From the NCBI GenBank assembly GCA_963170125.1, contig CAUJFI010000020.1, forward strand, positions 17,371 through 81,370: DNA of 64,000 bases, written 5' to 3'. This stretch comes from Deinococcota bacterium. Its GTDB lineage: Bacteria > Deinococcota > Deinococci > Deinococcales > Trueperaceae. The position numbers were made by a program, and so were the translations under genes. Positions within the stretch are counted from its first letter, which is position 1. The number at the start of each line of letters is the position of its first letter. The notes beneath the pieces were generated by a model. The model was not told the origin of the DNA. It did no database searches and saw nothing but the letters and a program-made list of their open reading frames with translations. Shown piece by piece: positions 43,847-53,100 of this stretch.

Positions 43847-44524
43847 CTACTCCCCCGCCGTAGGCTCGCCTTCCGCGGCGCCCATGCCGGGGCCATCACC
43901 CGTGTAGAACTTCCTCGTCGTCTCGGCCCTGGCCCGCGCCTGGTCTACTGGGGTGCCGGCCGCGGCGTCGGCCTCGCCCCATGCGACGGCGGCCGTCCCG
44001 TAGAACGCCTTCCCTTCCGCCGACATTGGCCACTCCGGGTCGGCCTCCGGCGGCTTGGCGCCGCCGGGGTCCGCGAGGTGGAGCGTCAGGCCGAGGAAGC
44101 CGCCGTCCCAGCCGACACCGACGGCGCCTGGGCCGTACACGTCGCTGAAGCCTGGCATGAGCGGCGCCTCGTGCTCCAGCTCAAGCCGCGTGCCGTCGAC
44201 CTGCGGGACGAGCCGCAACGTAAGCCAGCTGACCCCGCCGCCGAACTCCCACGTGGCCTCGATGAGTTCCGGCTCGACGCACGCCTGGATGGTGCCGCCG
44301 GCGTTCCCCTCGAACTGGTAGCGGCCGCCGAGGCGCAGGTCGCCGCTGACGGGCAGGAACCAGCGCGACAGGCGCTCCGGCGTCGTGAGGGCGCGCCAGA
44401 GGTCGAGGGCGTCCGTGGCGTAGGTGCGTCCGACTACGACGACGGCCGTCTCCATACCGTCGCGCGTGCCGCTTGAGACGCGGCGGTCCATGTGCAGAAG
44501 ATGCTCTTCAAACGGGAAAGCCAT
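43847..44524 (-). CDS. SRPBCC (AHSA1-like) domain protein
   Basis: A 225-aa protein with an START/Bet v1-like fold, a hydrophobic-pocket ligand binder. The family pattern 'TTPERLSRWFLPVSGDLRLGGRYQF' is clear near residue 50, and 'GWDGGFLGLTLHL' comes later. The ATG has AAGGAG seven nt upstream. The gene is immediately upstream of arsR in a two-gene operon, an arrangement seen widely in bacteria. The ligand is unknown. Confidence 0.82.
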   Translation of the reverse strand: MAFPFEEHLLHMDRRVSSGTRDGMETAVVVVGRTYATDALDLWRALTTPERLSRWFLPVSGDLRLGGRYQFEGNAGGTIQACVEPELIEATWEFGGGVSWLTLRLVPQVDGTRLELEHEAPLMPGFSDVYGPGAVGVGWDGGFLGLTLHLADPGGAKPPEADPEWPMSAEGKAFYGTAAVAWGEADAAAGTPVDQARARAETTRKFYTGDGPGMGAAEGEPTAGE

Positions 44525-44656
44525 GCTCAAGCTCCTTCGCTTGCGGCCGCGGGAGTGCCGCGGGGGTACCATTGGAGCACCGCCCGGCGCCGCGAGCTCG
44601 AGCCGTGAAGCCCGTCTGGCCGGCCAGGCGCCCCGGCGGCGACCGCTAAGAGAACC

Positions 44657-44676
44657 ATATTAGTAACCGCTAATAT
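44657..44676. promoter_or_regulatory. Palindromic operator of the SRPBCC-ArsR operon
   Basis: ATATTAG and CTAATAT are perfect arms around a 6-nt centre (TAACCG). The AT-rich site stands out in GC-rich surroundings. It overlaps a possible minus-strand promoter (TTGCGT, about 15 nt, TAATAT) some 130 nt upstream of the SRPBCC start. Confidence 0.6.
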
Positions 44677-44765
44677 AACGCAAGGAGGCGCGGCGCCCAG
44701 AGCAACCGAAGCAACCAGGGGTTCGGCTCCGGAGCACGCGAACCGCCTCCCCCGCCGACCCGCCC

Positions 44766-45746
44766 TCAACCTCCGATGGCCACCATGGTGCGGTCCCGCA
44801 CGACGGGCGTCTTGATCCCCGTGGCCACCTTGTTGCGCGCCGCGAGAACGAACGCCTCGCGGATGGCGGCAACGGGGTCGGCCGCCCGAAGCGCGTGCCT
44901 CACGTCGAGTTCCCAATCGTGCATGAGGCATGGCCGCAAGCGCCCGTCGCTCGTCAAGCGCATCCGACTACAGCCCGCGCAGAACGGCTCCGAGACGGAG
45001 TTGATGAAGCCGATGGCACCACGCCAGCCGTCCACCCGGTAGAGCCGCGCCGGCGCGCTCGGGTCCACCGGCACGGCTTGGAGCGGACCGAAGGCGGCCT
45101 CTATGAGCAGGCGGGTCTCGGCGCCGCTCACGTACTTGCCCCGGTACTCCTCGGGCGAGGAGTTGTCGAGGTGCATGTACTCGATGAACCTCACCTGGAA
45201 GGGCCTATCCCTGGTCAACCCGGCCAGTCCGGCGACCTCACCCTCGTTGAGCCCGCGGATGACGACGGCGTTCAGCTTCACGGGTTCCAGGCCGGCGGCC
45301 ACGATGGCCTCGATGCCGGCCCACACGGTCTCGATCCGGCCTCCGGAGGTGAGCAGACGGAACGCCTCCGGGTCCAGCGCGTCGAGCGAGACGTTAAGGC
45401 GGTCCAAACCCGCCTCGACGAGTTCGGGTAGGCGCCTGGCGAGGAGGCTGCCGTTCGTGGTGATGGCCACATCCTCCACTCCCGCCACCCGTTTGGCGTG
45501 GCGGATCATGGCGGGCAGCTCCTTGCGCAGGAGCGGCTCACCCCCCGTGAAGCGCACCGACGTCATGCCCAGCGACACGGCGGCCTCGACCACGTTGGCT
45601 ACGTCCTGCGCGCTCACCACGCCGGCAGGCTCCTTGTGACCCACCCCCAACGGGTCGCAGTAGGTGCAGCGGTAGTTGCAGCGAGGCGTGACACTGATCC
45701 GCAGGTCTCTCACGATGCGGCCGTGCTGGTCGATCAATGTGTGCAT
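44766..45746 (-). CDS. moaA: GTP 3',8-cyclase (molybdenum cofactor biosynthesis)
   Basis: A 326-aa radical-SAM enzyme that starts molybdopterin synthesis from GTP. The SAM-cluster motif is 'CNYRCTYC'. The second cluster motif is 'CAGCSRMRLTSDGRLRPC' near the C-terminus, and the chain ends in the conserved Gly-Gly. The ATG at 45746 has GAGGGG nine nt upstream. It is last in the moaC / mobA-moaD / moaE / moaA operon, and its product (with MoaC) makes cPMP for the nitrate reductase encoded 4 kb away. Confidence 0.93.
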   Translation of the reverse strand: MHTLIDQHGRIVRDLRISVTPRCNYRCTYCDPLGVGHKEPAGVVSAQDVANVVEAAVSLGMTSVRFTGGEPLLRKELPAMIRHAKRVAGVEDVAITTNGSLLARRLPELVEAGLDRLNVSLDALDPEAFRLLTSGGRIETVWAGIEAIVAAGLEPVKLNAVVIRGLNEGEVAGLAGLTRDRPFQVRFIEYMHLDNSSPEEYRGKYVSGAETRLLIEAAFGPLQAVPVDPSAPARLYRVDGWRGAIGFINSVSEPFCAGCSRMRLTSDGRLRPCLMHDWELDVRHALRAADPVAAIREAFVLAARNKVATGIKTPVVRDRTMVAIGG

Positions 45747-45759
45747 GCGGCCCCGCCCC

Positions 45760-46284
45760 TCAGCGCCCGTCGTCCGTGGCGGTCGACACGTGACCAGACG
45801 CACGGTCAGGCACGGCGGCTGCCATGGTGGACAGGGACGCTCCGGCCTGGCAGCCGGGCAGGCCGTCCGCTCCTACCCACACGGCGTCGCCGTCCACGAA
45901 GCGCTCCCGTTTCCACACGGGCAGGCGCGCTTTGACCTCGTCGATGATGTAGCGGCAAGCGTCGAAGGCCGCGTCGCGGTGGGCGGCGGCGGCGCCCACC
46001 CACACGGCGCAGTCGCCGATGTCAAGGTCGCCGGCCCGGTGCACGAGCGCCGCCCCGGTGATGGCGAAGCGTGCCCTGGCCTCCGCCAGGATGCGCTCGC
46101 CCTCCCTGAGGGCGAGCGCATCGTAGACCTCGTAGCTCAGCCCGGCCACGCTCCGCCCATCCGAGTGGTCGCGGACGCGCCCCTCGAAGGCGACGATCGC
46201 GCCGGAGCGCGGGTCGTCGAGCGCGTGTTCCCAGGCCCGCACGTCGATGGGCTCGCGCGCGATGGCGACGAGGCCGGCACCCAT
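45760..46284 (-). CDS. moaE: Molybdopterin synthase catalytic subunit
   Basis: A 174-aa protein that transfers sulfur from the MoaD C-terminus to cPMP. MoaE landmarks are 'GAIVAFEGRVRDHSDGR', 'HRAGDLDIGDCAVWVGAAAAHRDAAFDACRYIID' (in two blocks) and the Lys-containing 'KARLPVWKRE'. The C-terminal 35 or so residues (after WVGAD) extend beyond the usual length and look disordered. The ATG lies one nt after the mobA-moaD stop. Confidence 0.92.
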   Translation of the reverse strand: MGAGLVAIAREPIDVRAWEHALDDPRSGAIVAFEGRVRDHSDGRSVAGLSYEVYDALALREGERILAEARARFAITGAALVHRAGDLDIGDCAVWVGAAAAHRDAAFDACRYIIDEVKARLPVWKRERFVDGDAVWVGADGLPGCQAGASLSTMAAAVPDRASGHVSTATDDGR

Positions 46285-46285
46285 C

Positions 46286-47194
46286 TCAGCCGCCCGCGAC
46301 TGGCGGGATGAAGCTCACCCGGTCACCGCCACGCAACTCGTGTTCCCAGGGGACGAAGTCGTCGTTCACCGCGACACGCAAGACCGAGCGCGGCAGCGGG
46401 AAACCGTGGCGCGCACGCAGCTCCTCGTACAGTTCCGCCGCGGTCGCCGCCGCCGTCTCCAGGGTCTCCCGGGCTTCCCCGCGCGCCTCACGCAGCACGG
46501 CGAAGTAGTCGATGGTCACGCTCTTCGCTTGGGTCATCCGGTCCCCCCGCGCCAGGCTCGCCAGGGCGAGCTCGTACTCGGTCGGCAAGTTGGCGTTGGT
46601 GAGCTCACGCGCGTCCAGGCTGTCGATCAGGGTCGCCCCCGCGTCGATGAGCACCTTCCTGGGGCACCGCCGACCGTCGCCGGCGGCCTCCTCCAGCCGC
46701 CGCAGCGCGCTCGGCTCGTAGATGGCACACAGCGGTTCCGGCAGACCGTCCTGCGGGCTGCGGTAGGCGGTCGCCAGGCTCGCACGCTGACGCCGCGCCA
46801 ACAGGTGCTGGAGGGTGGCGTGGCTCACGAAGGGGAGGTCACAGGCCAGCACGAGCCAAGCGGCGCCGGGGTGCAGGCGCATGGCCGAGAGTATGCCCCC
46901 AAGTGGGCCGAGGTCCTCGACCGCGTCCACCACGAGCGGCACCCCGGCCACGCCGGGCTCGGCCGCCTGGTCGGGGCGCAGCGAGAGGAACGCCAGCTCG
47001 CAGTGCTCGGTGAGCATCTCCCGAAGGTGAAGCGCGTGCGCTTCGCCGTGGTACTCGAGCGCCCACTTGGGTCTGCCCATGCGCCTACTCTTACCGCCGG
47101 CGAGCACGAGACCATAAAGGGGGCCGCCCTCGCTCGGCAAGGCACCAGCCCGGCGCGCGCGCACCTGCCGCGCCACCGCCTCAGGGCCCGACAT
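46286..47194 (-). CDS. Fusion of molybdenum cofactor guanylyltransferase (MobA) and molybdopterin synthase small subunit (MoaD)
   Basis: A 302-aa chain. Residues about 25-215 are a MobA-type nucleotidyltransferase with 'LVLAGGKSRRMGRPKWAL' (N-terminal GTP-binding loop) and 'ACDLPFV'. Residues about 220-302 are a ubiquitin-like MoaD domain ending in the functional 'PPVAGG'. An internal ATG at 46537 sits exactly at the domain junction after a GGGGGGA stretch, so a free MoaD could be made as well. The main ATG at 47194 has GGGGGGAAG upstream and overlaps moaC by 14 nt. MoaD acts before MobA in the pathway. Confidence 0.85.
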   Translation of the reverse strand: MSGPEAVARQVRARRAGALPSEGGPLYGLVLAGGKSRRMGRPKWALEYHGEAHALHLREMLTEHCELAFLSLRPDQAAEPGVAGVPLVVDAVEDLGPLGGILSAMRLHPGAAWLVLACDLPFVSHATLQHLLARRQRASLATAYRSPQDGLPEPLCAIYEPSALRRLEEAAGDGRRCPRKVLIDAGATLIDSLDARELTNANLPTEYELALASLARGDRMTQAKSVTIDYFAVLREARGEARETLETAAATAAELYEELRARHGFPLPRSVLRVAVNDDFVPWEHELRGGDRVSFIPPVAGG

Positions 47195-47648
47195 CGCGCT
47201 TCCCCCCATGCTTGGCGATGAGCCTGACCTCCTCGATCACGATGTCGTGGGACAACGCCTTGCACATGTCGTAGACGGTCAGAGCCGCCACGGTGGCGCC
47301 TGTCAACGCCTCCATCTCCACGCCGGTCCGAGCGTGCAGGGCCACGGTGCAGTCGACCCTCACCTTGTCGTCGTGGTCGAACTCAACATCCACCCGGCAG
47401 TGCTCGATGGCCAGGGGATGGCACAGGGGTATCAGCTCGCTCGTCCGCTTGGCGGCCATGACCCCCGCGAGGCTGGCCGTTCGGAACACAGGGCCCTTGG
47501 GACCCCCGCTGCCATCTGGGCCGATGGTACGGCGTACCTCCTCCGGCAGCCGCACTAGCGCGCGTGCCGTGGCCGTGCGCCGCGTCACGAGCTTCTCCCC
47601 GACGTCGACCATGCGGGGCAGCCCCGCCTCGTCCAGGTGGGTGAGCAT
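47181..47648 (-). CDS. moaC: Cyclic pyranopterin monophosphate synthase
   Basis: A 155-aa enzyme that completes cPMP formation after MoaA. It has the signature 'LIPLCHPLAIEHC' and the conserved 'GVEMEALTGATVAALTVYDMCKA', with the C-terminal 'LIAKHGGKR'. The ATG at 47648 has GGAGG six nt upstream; a longer GTG start would add a Pro/Arg-rich tail. It is first in the moa operon and divergent from moeB. Confidence 0.92.
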   Translation of the reverse strand: MLTHLDEAGLPRMVDVGEKLVTRRTATARALVRLPEEVRRTIGPDGSGGPKGPVFRTASLAGVMAAKRTSELIPLCHPLAIEHCRVDVEFDHDDKVRVDCTVALHARTGVEMEALTGATVAALTVYDMCKALSHDIVIEEVRLIAKHGGKRDVGP

Positions 47649-47830
47649 GCTGGGCCTCCAGCCGTCAGGCGGGCGGGGCGGCACCCCGCGTGGGCTCGAC
47701 CGCCATTTCGTGCCTGGGAAGATAGCACACGCGCCGTGATGACAGCCGGAACGGGCGCCCGACCGGTGCTAGCATGACGCCTACCCAGCACGACGAGGGG
47801 CCTGGCGCCCCCGCCCAGAAGGGCAGCAGG
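47649..47830. promoter_or_regulatory. Divergent promoter region of moaC and moeB
   Basis: On the minus strand TATCTT (about 47711-47716) is a -10 candidate giving a leader of about 60 nt that can form a hairpin (GCGGGG/CCCCGC, 47673-47689). On the plus strand TAGCAT at 47770-47775 fits a -10 and would start transcription after the ATG at 47774, supporting use of the later ATG at 47831. I do not recognise a Moco riboswitch here. Confidence 0.4.
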
Positions 47831-48949
47831 ATGCTCACTGGCACGCAACGCAGCCGCTACGACCGTCATCTCCGCCTGGCGGGGTTCGGCGCCGCCGCCC
47901 AGGAGCGCCTGCTCGCCTCGGGCGTCCTAGTGGTGGGCGCCGGCGGGCTCGGCTCACCCGCGCTCCTCTACCTGGCCGCGGCGGGCGTGGGACGCATCGG
48001 CATCGTGGACGACGACGTCGTGGACCGTAGCAACCTGCACCGCCAGGTGATCCACCACGACGCCGACGTAGGCCGGCCCAAGGTCGCGTCGGCGGCGCGT
48101 GCCATCCGCGACATCAACCCCGAGGTCGTCGTGGAAACGCATGAGCTGCGCCTCGGCGCGGACAACGCGCTCGACCTGATCCGCCGGTACGACCTCGTGC
48201 TGGACGGCGCCGACAACTTCACGACCCGCTACCTCGTCAACGATGCGGCCTACTTCGCGCGCGTGCCGGTGGTGCACGGCTCCGTCCACCGTTTCGAGGG
48301 GCAGGCGACGGTCTTCGCCCCGCCTGCAGGTCCCTGCTACCGGTGTCTCTTCCCCGAGCCCCCACCGCCCGGCAGCGTGCCCGCCTGTTCCGCAGCCGGC
48401 GTTCTCGGCGTGCTGCCCGGCATGATCGGGATGGTCCAGGCCACGGAGGCCGTGAAGCTGCTCACGGGCGTGGGCGAGCCCCTCATCGGGCGGCTCCTGC
48501 GGTACGACGCGGCGAGCATGCGTTGGGGCGAGTTGCGCCTCGCTCGCGACCCCGCCTGTGCCCTATGTGGCGCCGAACCGAGCATCCGGACGCTCGTAGA
48601 GTCGGCCGCGACCTGCGCGGTGACGGGGATCGCCAGCTTGTCGGTCGACGAGTACGCACGCCTGCGCGAGCGCGGCGAGCAACACCTGCTGCTCGACGTG
48701 CGCTCGCGTCCCGAGGCGACGGCGGGGGGCATCGCTGGGCACGTCAACATCCCGTTGGCGGAACTCCCGGCCCGACTCGGCGAGCTGGAGGCGTGGCGCG
48801 GACGACTCATCGTGTGTCAGTGCCGGGCCGGCGAGGCGAGTCAGGCGGCGGCGCAGCTCCTACGCACGGCGGGGTTCTCAGAGCTGGCCAACCTCGAGGG
48901 CGGCTACCTCGCGTGGCGCGCCCGGGTGACGTCGAAGCGCAACCCCTGA
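47831..48949 (+). CDS. moeB: Molybdopterin-synthase adenylyltransferase with C-terminal rhodanese domain (MoeB/MoeZ type)
   Basis: A 372-aa protein of the MoeBR/MoeZ layout. The E1-like domain has 'VLVVGAGGLGSPALLYLAAAG', 'DGADNFTTRY' and two zinc-type CxxC pairs (CYRC and CALC). The rhodanese domain follows (about residues 265-372), with the active-site loop 'CQCRAGEAS'. It adenylates and then thiolates the MoaD C-terminus. I chose ATG 47831, preceded by AAGGG, because homologues start close to 'RYDRHLRL'; ATG 47774 is in frame but lies on a likely -10 box. Confidence 0.88.
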   Translation: MLTGTQRSRYDRHLRLAGFGAAAQERLLASGVLVVGAGGLGSPALLYLAAAGVGRIGIVDDDVVDRSNLHRQVIHHDADVGRPKVASAARAIRDINPEVVVETHELRLGADNALDLIRRYDLVLDGADNFTTRYLVNDAAYFARVPVVHGSVHRFEGQATVFAPPAGPCYRCLFPEPPPPGSVPACSAAGVLGVLPGMIGMVQATEAVKLLTGVGEPLIGRLLRYDAASMRWGELRLARDPACALCGAEPSIRTLVESAATCAVTGIASLSVDEYARLRERGEQHLLLDVRSRPEATAGGIAGHVNIPLAELPARLGELEAWRGRLIVCQCRAGEASQAAAQLLRTAGFSELANLEGGYLAWRARVTSKRNP

Positions 48950-49034
48950 GTCGGGCGCGGCCGCGCCGGCGCCGAACGAGCCGCGCGCCCCGTCCTCGAC
49001 CCCCGCGACCGAACCCTGACGGACGCGGCCGAAA

Positions 49035-49069
49035 AGTGGAAGCCGAGTGGAAGCGGCCCCTCCTAGAGT
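49035..49069 (+). promoter_or_regulatory. nar operon promoter with SARP-type direct repeats
   Basis: AGTGGAAGC occurs twice, at 49035-49043 and 49046-49054, an 11-bp period. Nine nt further is TAGAGT (49064-49069), a -10 candidate that ends 7 nt before the ATG at 49077. The repeats take the place of a -35 box. Streptomyces SARP activators bind heptamer direct repeats with an 11-bp period about 8 bp upstream of the -10, so a BTAD-type activator is the natural reader. Confidence 0.65.
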
Positions 49070-49076
49070 GCCGTGA

Positions 49077-49292
49077 ATGGTTCCACTCGACGATGTGAGG
49101 AAGAAGGCACCGCCCCAGCACGGGGTGGCCTTCGTCATCACCCTGTGGCTGGAGCCTGCTCGCGACGCCGCGCCGCCGGAGTGGCGCTGGCGCGTGACCG
49201 AGGCGCAGAGCGGCGAGCAGCGCTACTTCCGGCGGGTGATCGATCTCCTGAGTTATGTGAGCGAGCGGGCCGATGTCCCACCCCCGAGCTGA
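49077..49292 (+). CDS. Small conserved-looking protein heading the nar operon
   Basis: A 71-aa soluble protein with a 'GVAFVITLWLEP' strand, 'WRWRVTEAQSGEQRYFRRVIDLLSYV' and a Pro-rich tail. I recognise a loose pattern shared by small bacterial hypotheticals but no function. There is no ribosome site; the start would be leaderless from the TAGAGT element. It is separated by 37 nt from the next gene and has the same strand as the nar genes. Confidence 0.5.
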   Translation: MVPLDDVRKKAPPQHGVAFVITLWLEPARDAAPPEWRWRVTEAQSGEQRYFRRVIDLLSYVSERADVPPPS

Positions 49293-49329
49293 AGGCGCGG
49301 CCGGGCGGGAGGGCGATGGAGGTTTGGCG

Positions 49330-50136
49330 ATGAGTGATCCCAGGTCGACGGAGGTACTCGAGTTGCTGCGGCAGGTGCCGTACCCGGGTTACGCGCGCGA
49401 CATCGTCGCCGCGGGCTTCGTCCGCGACGTGCACGTGGACGGCGCCACCGTAGCCGTGCGCTTCGCGCCGAACACCACCAACGCCACGAAGGTGAAGGCC
49501 ATGGAGGACGGCATCAAGGACGTGCTCTACGGCGCGAGCTTCGCCCTCGTGCGCGTGGCCACGGAGCGGCCCTACGACGACGACTCGATGCTCCTCGGCA
49601 ACGGCAGCATGAACCCGCTCCAGGCGGAGCTGCTCGAGGACAGCGTCGACCCGCAGCCGGACGTGCTCCTTGGCGACATGGCCCAGGCTTCGGGAGCTCA
49701 CGTGCCGGATATCCCGGACGAGCCCCTCGGCCAACCGGACCCGACGTACACGGGCCCTCTGCCCGTCCTGCAATGGGAGATCGACCCGCAGGCGCCCGGC
49801 ACGCGCGCCGTCCAGCGAGCCGTGAACCAGGACGGTTGGGAGTTCCGCGTGTGGTGGCTGGTGCACTCGGGCGGTGAGCTCCTCTACGCCTCGCTGCAAG
49901 CGCTGCGGGAGGACTGGGTGGACCACGGCGGGGTGGCGCGCAAACACCCGGTGGGGCGGACCGAGGCCGTGAACCTCGTCTACGACATCACACGCGGCGC
50001 CATCGTCGCCATCTACGGCACGGTACAGGACTTCCGACCGTTCGTGGAGGCGTTCGGGCGTGCCTACCTCGCCGAGACACGCGAGGGCACGGTCGGGGCG
50101 CAGAGCAGCGTCGACCTGATGGAGGCCACGAGATGA
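49330..50136 (+). CDS. DUF59/MIP18-like protein of the nar operon
   Basis: A 268-aa protein. The first 75 or so residues look like a DUF59 (PaaD/SufT-like) domain ('YARDIVAAGFVRDVHVDGATVAVRFAP'), but without the Cys and the 'DPE' segment of well-known members. After an acidic, Pro-rich linker comes a second domain containing 'WEFRVWWLVHSGGELLYASLQALREDW' of unknown type. The ATG has GGAGG seven nt upstream, and the end overlaps narG (ATGA). DUF59 proteins assist iron-sulfur cluster delivery, so a role in maturing NarG/NarH clusters is a plausible inference. Confidence 0.55.
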   Translation: MSDPRSTEVLELLRQVPYPGYARDIVAAGFVRDVHVDGATVAVRFAPNTTNATKVKAMEDGIKDVLYGASFALVRVATERPYDDDSMLLGNGSMNPLQAELLEDSVDPQPDVLLGDMAQASGAHVPDIPDEPLGQPDPTYTGPLPVLQWEIDPQAPGTRAVQRAVNQDGWEFRVWWLVHSGGELLYASLQALREDWVDHGGVARKHPVGRTEAVNLVYDITRGAIVAIYGTVQDFRPFVEAFGRAYLAETREGTVGAQSSVDLMEATR

Positions 50137-53100
50137 GCACGGGCGGCAACGGCAAGAACGGCAAGGGAACGCGCTGGTTCCGCGTGCTGGACGAACCGCG
50201 CGCGTGGGAGGAGTTCTATCGCCGGCGCTGGTCGTACGACAAGTCGGTGCGCACGAGCCACAGCGTCAACTGCTCCGGCTCGTGCTCCTGGGAGGTCTTC
50301 GTCAAGGACGGGATGATCACCTGGGAGCTGCAGAAGACGGATTGGCCGCAGATCAACGACGAGACCCCCAACTACGAGCCCCGCGGCTGCCAGCGCGGTA
50401 TCTCGTCCTCCTGGTACCCGTACTCCCCCGTGAGACCCAAGTACCCTTACGTGCGCGGCGTGCTACTCGACTTCTACAGGCAAGAACGCGCCGCCGGCAA
50501 CGGACCCGTGGAGTCGTGGGCGGCCATCGTGGAGGACCCGGAGCGTTCCAAGGCCTACCGCTCGGCACGCGGGAAGGCCGGCTGGCGACGCACGACCTGG
50601 GAAGAGGCCACGGAGATCATCGCGGCCGCCAAGATCTACACCATCAAACGGTACGGCGCCGACCACCTGGCGTCGTTCTCGCCCATCCCGGCGATGAGCA
50701 TGGTCAGCTTCATCTCCGGCCAGCGCCTCTCGAACCTGCTTGGCGGCACCATGTTGAGCTTCTACGAGTGGTACCACGACCTCCCGCACATAATGCCGAT
50801 GATCTGGGGCGACCAGACGGACGTGGGCGAGGCGGCCGACTGGTACCAGAGCGCCTACTGGATCGTGATGGGCTCCAACCTGCCCATGACGCGCACGCCC
50901 GATGCCCACTTCGCCTCGGAGCACAAGTACAACGGCGGCAAGATCGTCAACCTCTCCCCCGACTACGCGGACATCACGAAGTTCGCCGACCTCTGGGTGC
51001 CGGTCAGACCCGGCACCGACGCGGCGTTCCTGCTCGCGTGCATCCACGTGATCCTCAAGGAGTTCCACGTCGAGAGGCGCTCGAGCTACTTCCTGCCCTA
51101 CGTGGCGCAGTACACGAACCTCCCCTTCCTCGTGCGCCTCGACGAGGAGGACGGGCACTTCGTGACGGGCCGCTTCCTCCGCGCGTCCGACCTGGGCGCT
51201 TACGAGGACGAGGAGCATGGCGACTGGAAACTCCCGATGTTCGACCAGGACGGTCGCATCCGGTTGCCGGGCGGCTCGCTCGGCTTCCGTTGGGAGGAGA
51301 AGACCACCGGCCGCTGGAACCTGAAGCAGGAGGACGCCGTTGACGGCGAGGCGTTCCAGCCGGCCCTGACGCTGATGGACGGCGAGTGGGAGGAGGCGAG
51401 CGTCGCGTTCGCCGACTTCACGGACACGTTCAACGTGGAGTTCGGCACGACCCCGGGCAAGGGCGTGCCGGCGCGCGCGCACCAGCGCGGCGTGCCGAGC
51501 CGCGTGATCCAGACGAAGGACGGGCCCGTGCGCGTCACGACCGCGTACGACCTCCTCCTCGCGCAGTTCGGCGTGGGGCGCGGCCTCTCCGGCGCCTACC
51601 CGAAGGACTACGACGACGCGACCCAGCCGTTCACGCCGGCGTGGCAAGAGCAGGAGACGGGCGTCGGCCGGAACTTGGTGACCCGCGTGGCGCGCGAGTG
51701 GGCCGACACGGCCGAGAAGACGCAAGGCAAGTGCATGTTCATCACGGGTTCCGGGATCCTGCACTGGTACCAGGGCGGGCCGCTCATCTACCGCGCGGAG
51801 GCCGTCATGGGCATCCTGACGGGCTGCATGGGCCGTAACGGGGGCGGGTTCAACCATTACGTCGGCACCGAGAAGGTGCGGCCGTTCGCCGCCATCGGCA
51901 CGCTCGGCGGCGCCGCCGACTGGGGCGTCACGGGACGCCAGATGAACTCGACGTCTTACTTCTACTTCCATACCGACCAGTGGCGTTACGACGGTATGAC
52001 CCTGGAACCGCTATGGGCGCCGCGCGCCAAGGTCTACCCCAAGAAGGCCCAGCACGCTGCCGACATGAACATGCTCGCCGTACGCAACGGCTGGCTGCCG
52101 TTCTACCCGCAGTTCGACAAGCGCAGCCCCATGGAGGTCCTGCGCGAGGCCCGTGACGCCGGCTGCCGGACGGACGAGGAGGTGGCCGCCTGGGTCGCGG
52201 AGAGCTTCAAGGCCCGCAAGCTCGAGTTCGCGTTACAAGACGTGGACGCCCCCGAGAACCACCCGAAGGTCCTGTGGATCTACCGCGGCAACCTCATCGG
52301 CACCTCCATGCGCGGCCACGAGTACGCCCTGAAACACCTGCTCGGCACGCACAACAACGTGCTCGGTGACGACCGCGCGCAGGGCATGGTCGAGGACGTG
52401 CAGTGGCACGACGAGGCGCCGCTCGGCAAGCTCGACCTCGTCTACAACGTCAACTTGCGCATGGACTCCTCGGCCAACTACTCCGACATCGTGCTACCTA
52501 CGGCCCACTGGTACGAGAAGTACGACCTCACCTGCACCGACCTGCACTCGTTCTTCCACCCGTTCACCCCTGCGCACGACCCAGCGTGGGAAGCGAAACA
52601 CGACTGGGAGGCATTCAAGCTGGTGGCCGCCAAGGTCTCCGAACTGGCCAGGACCTACCTCCCCAACCCGGTCGAGGACCTGGTCATGACCGCTCTCGCC
52701 ACCGACACGCCAGACGAGATGGCCCAGCCCATGGGCGAACTCCACGACTGGTGGGCGGGCGACGGTTCACCCGTGCCCGGCAAGACTTTCCCTAACGTCA
52801 AGGTCGTCAGGCGCGACTACACCGCCATCCTCGACAAGTACACGACCCTCGGACCGGCGGTCGCCAGTCCGGACGGCTACGGCGCCAAGGGCATCAAGGG
52901 TGACCTCACGCACGTCGTGGAGGAACTCAAGGAGAGCTACCTGGTCGGCGAGAAGAACGGCCTCCCCTCCCTCGAGGACGCGCGGCAGGTGGCTGAAGTG
53001 ATCCTGCGCATCTCGCCCGAGAGCGACGGCGAGCTCTCGTATCAGATCTTCAAGAACCTCGAGAAGCGCACGGGCGTGCCCCTCGCCCACCTGGTGGAGC

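Noticed and set aside
47649..47720. Molybdenum-cofactor riboswitch upstream of moaC
   Set aside because: Only a short GC hairpin is visible; the conserved elements of the Moco RNA motif are not recognisable.
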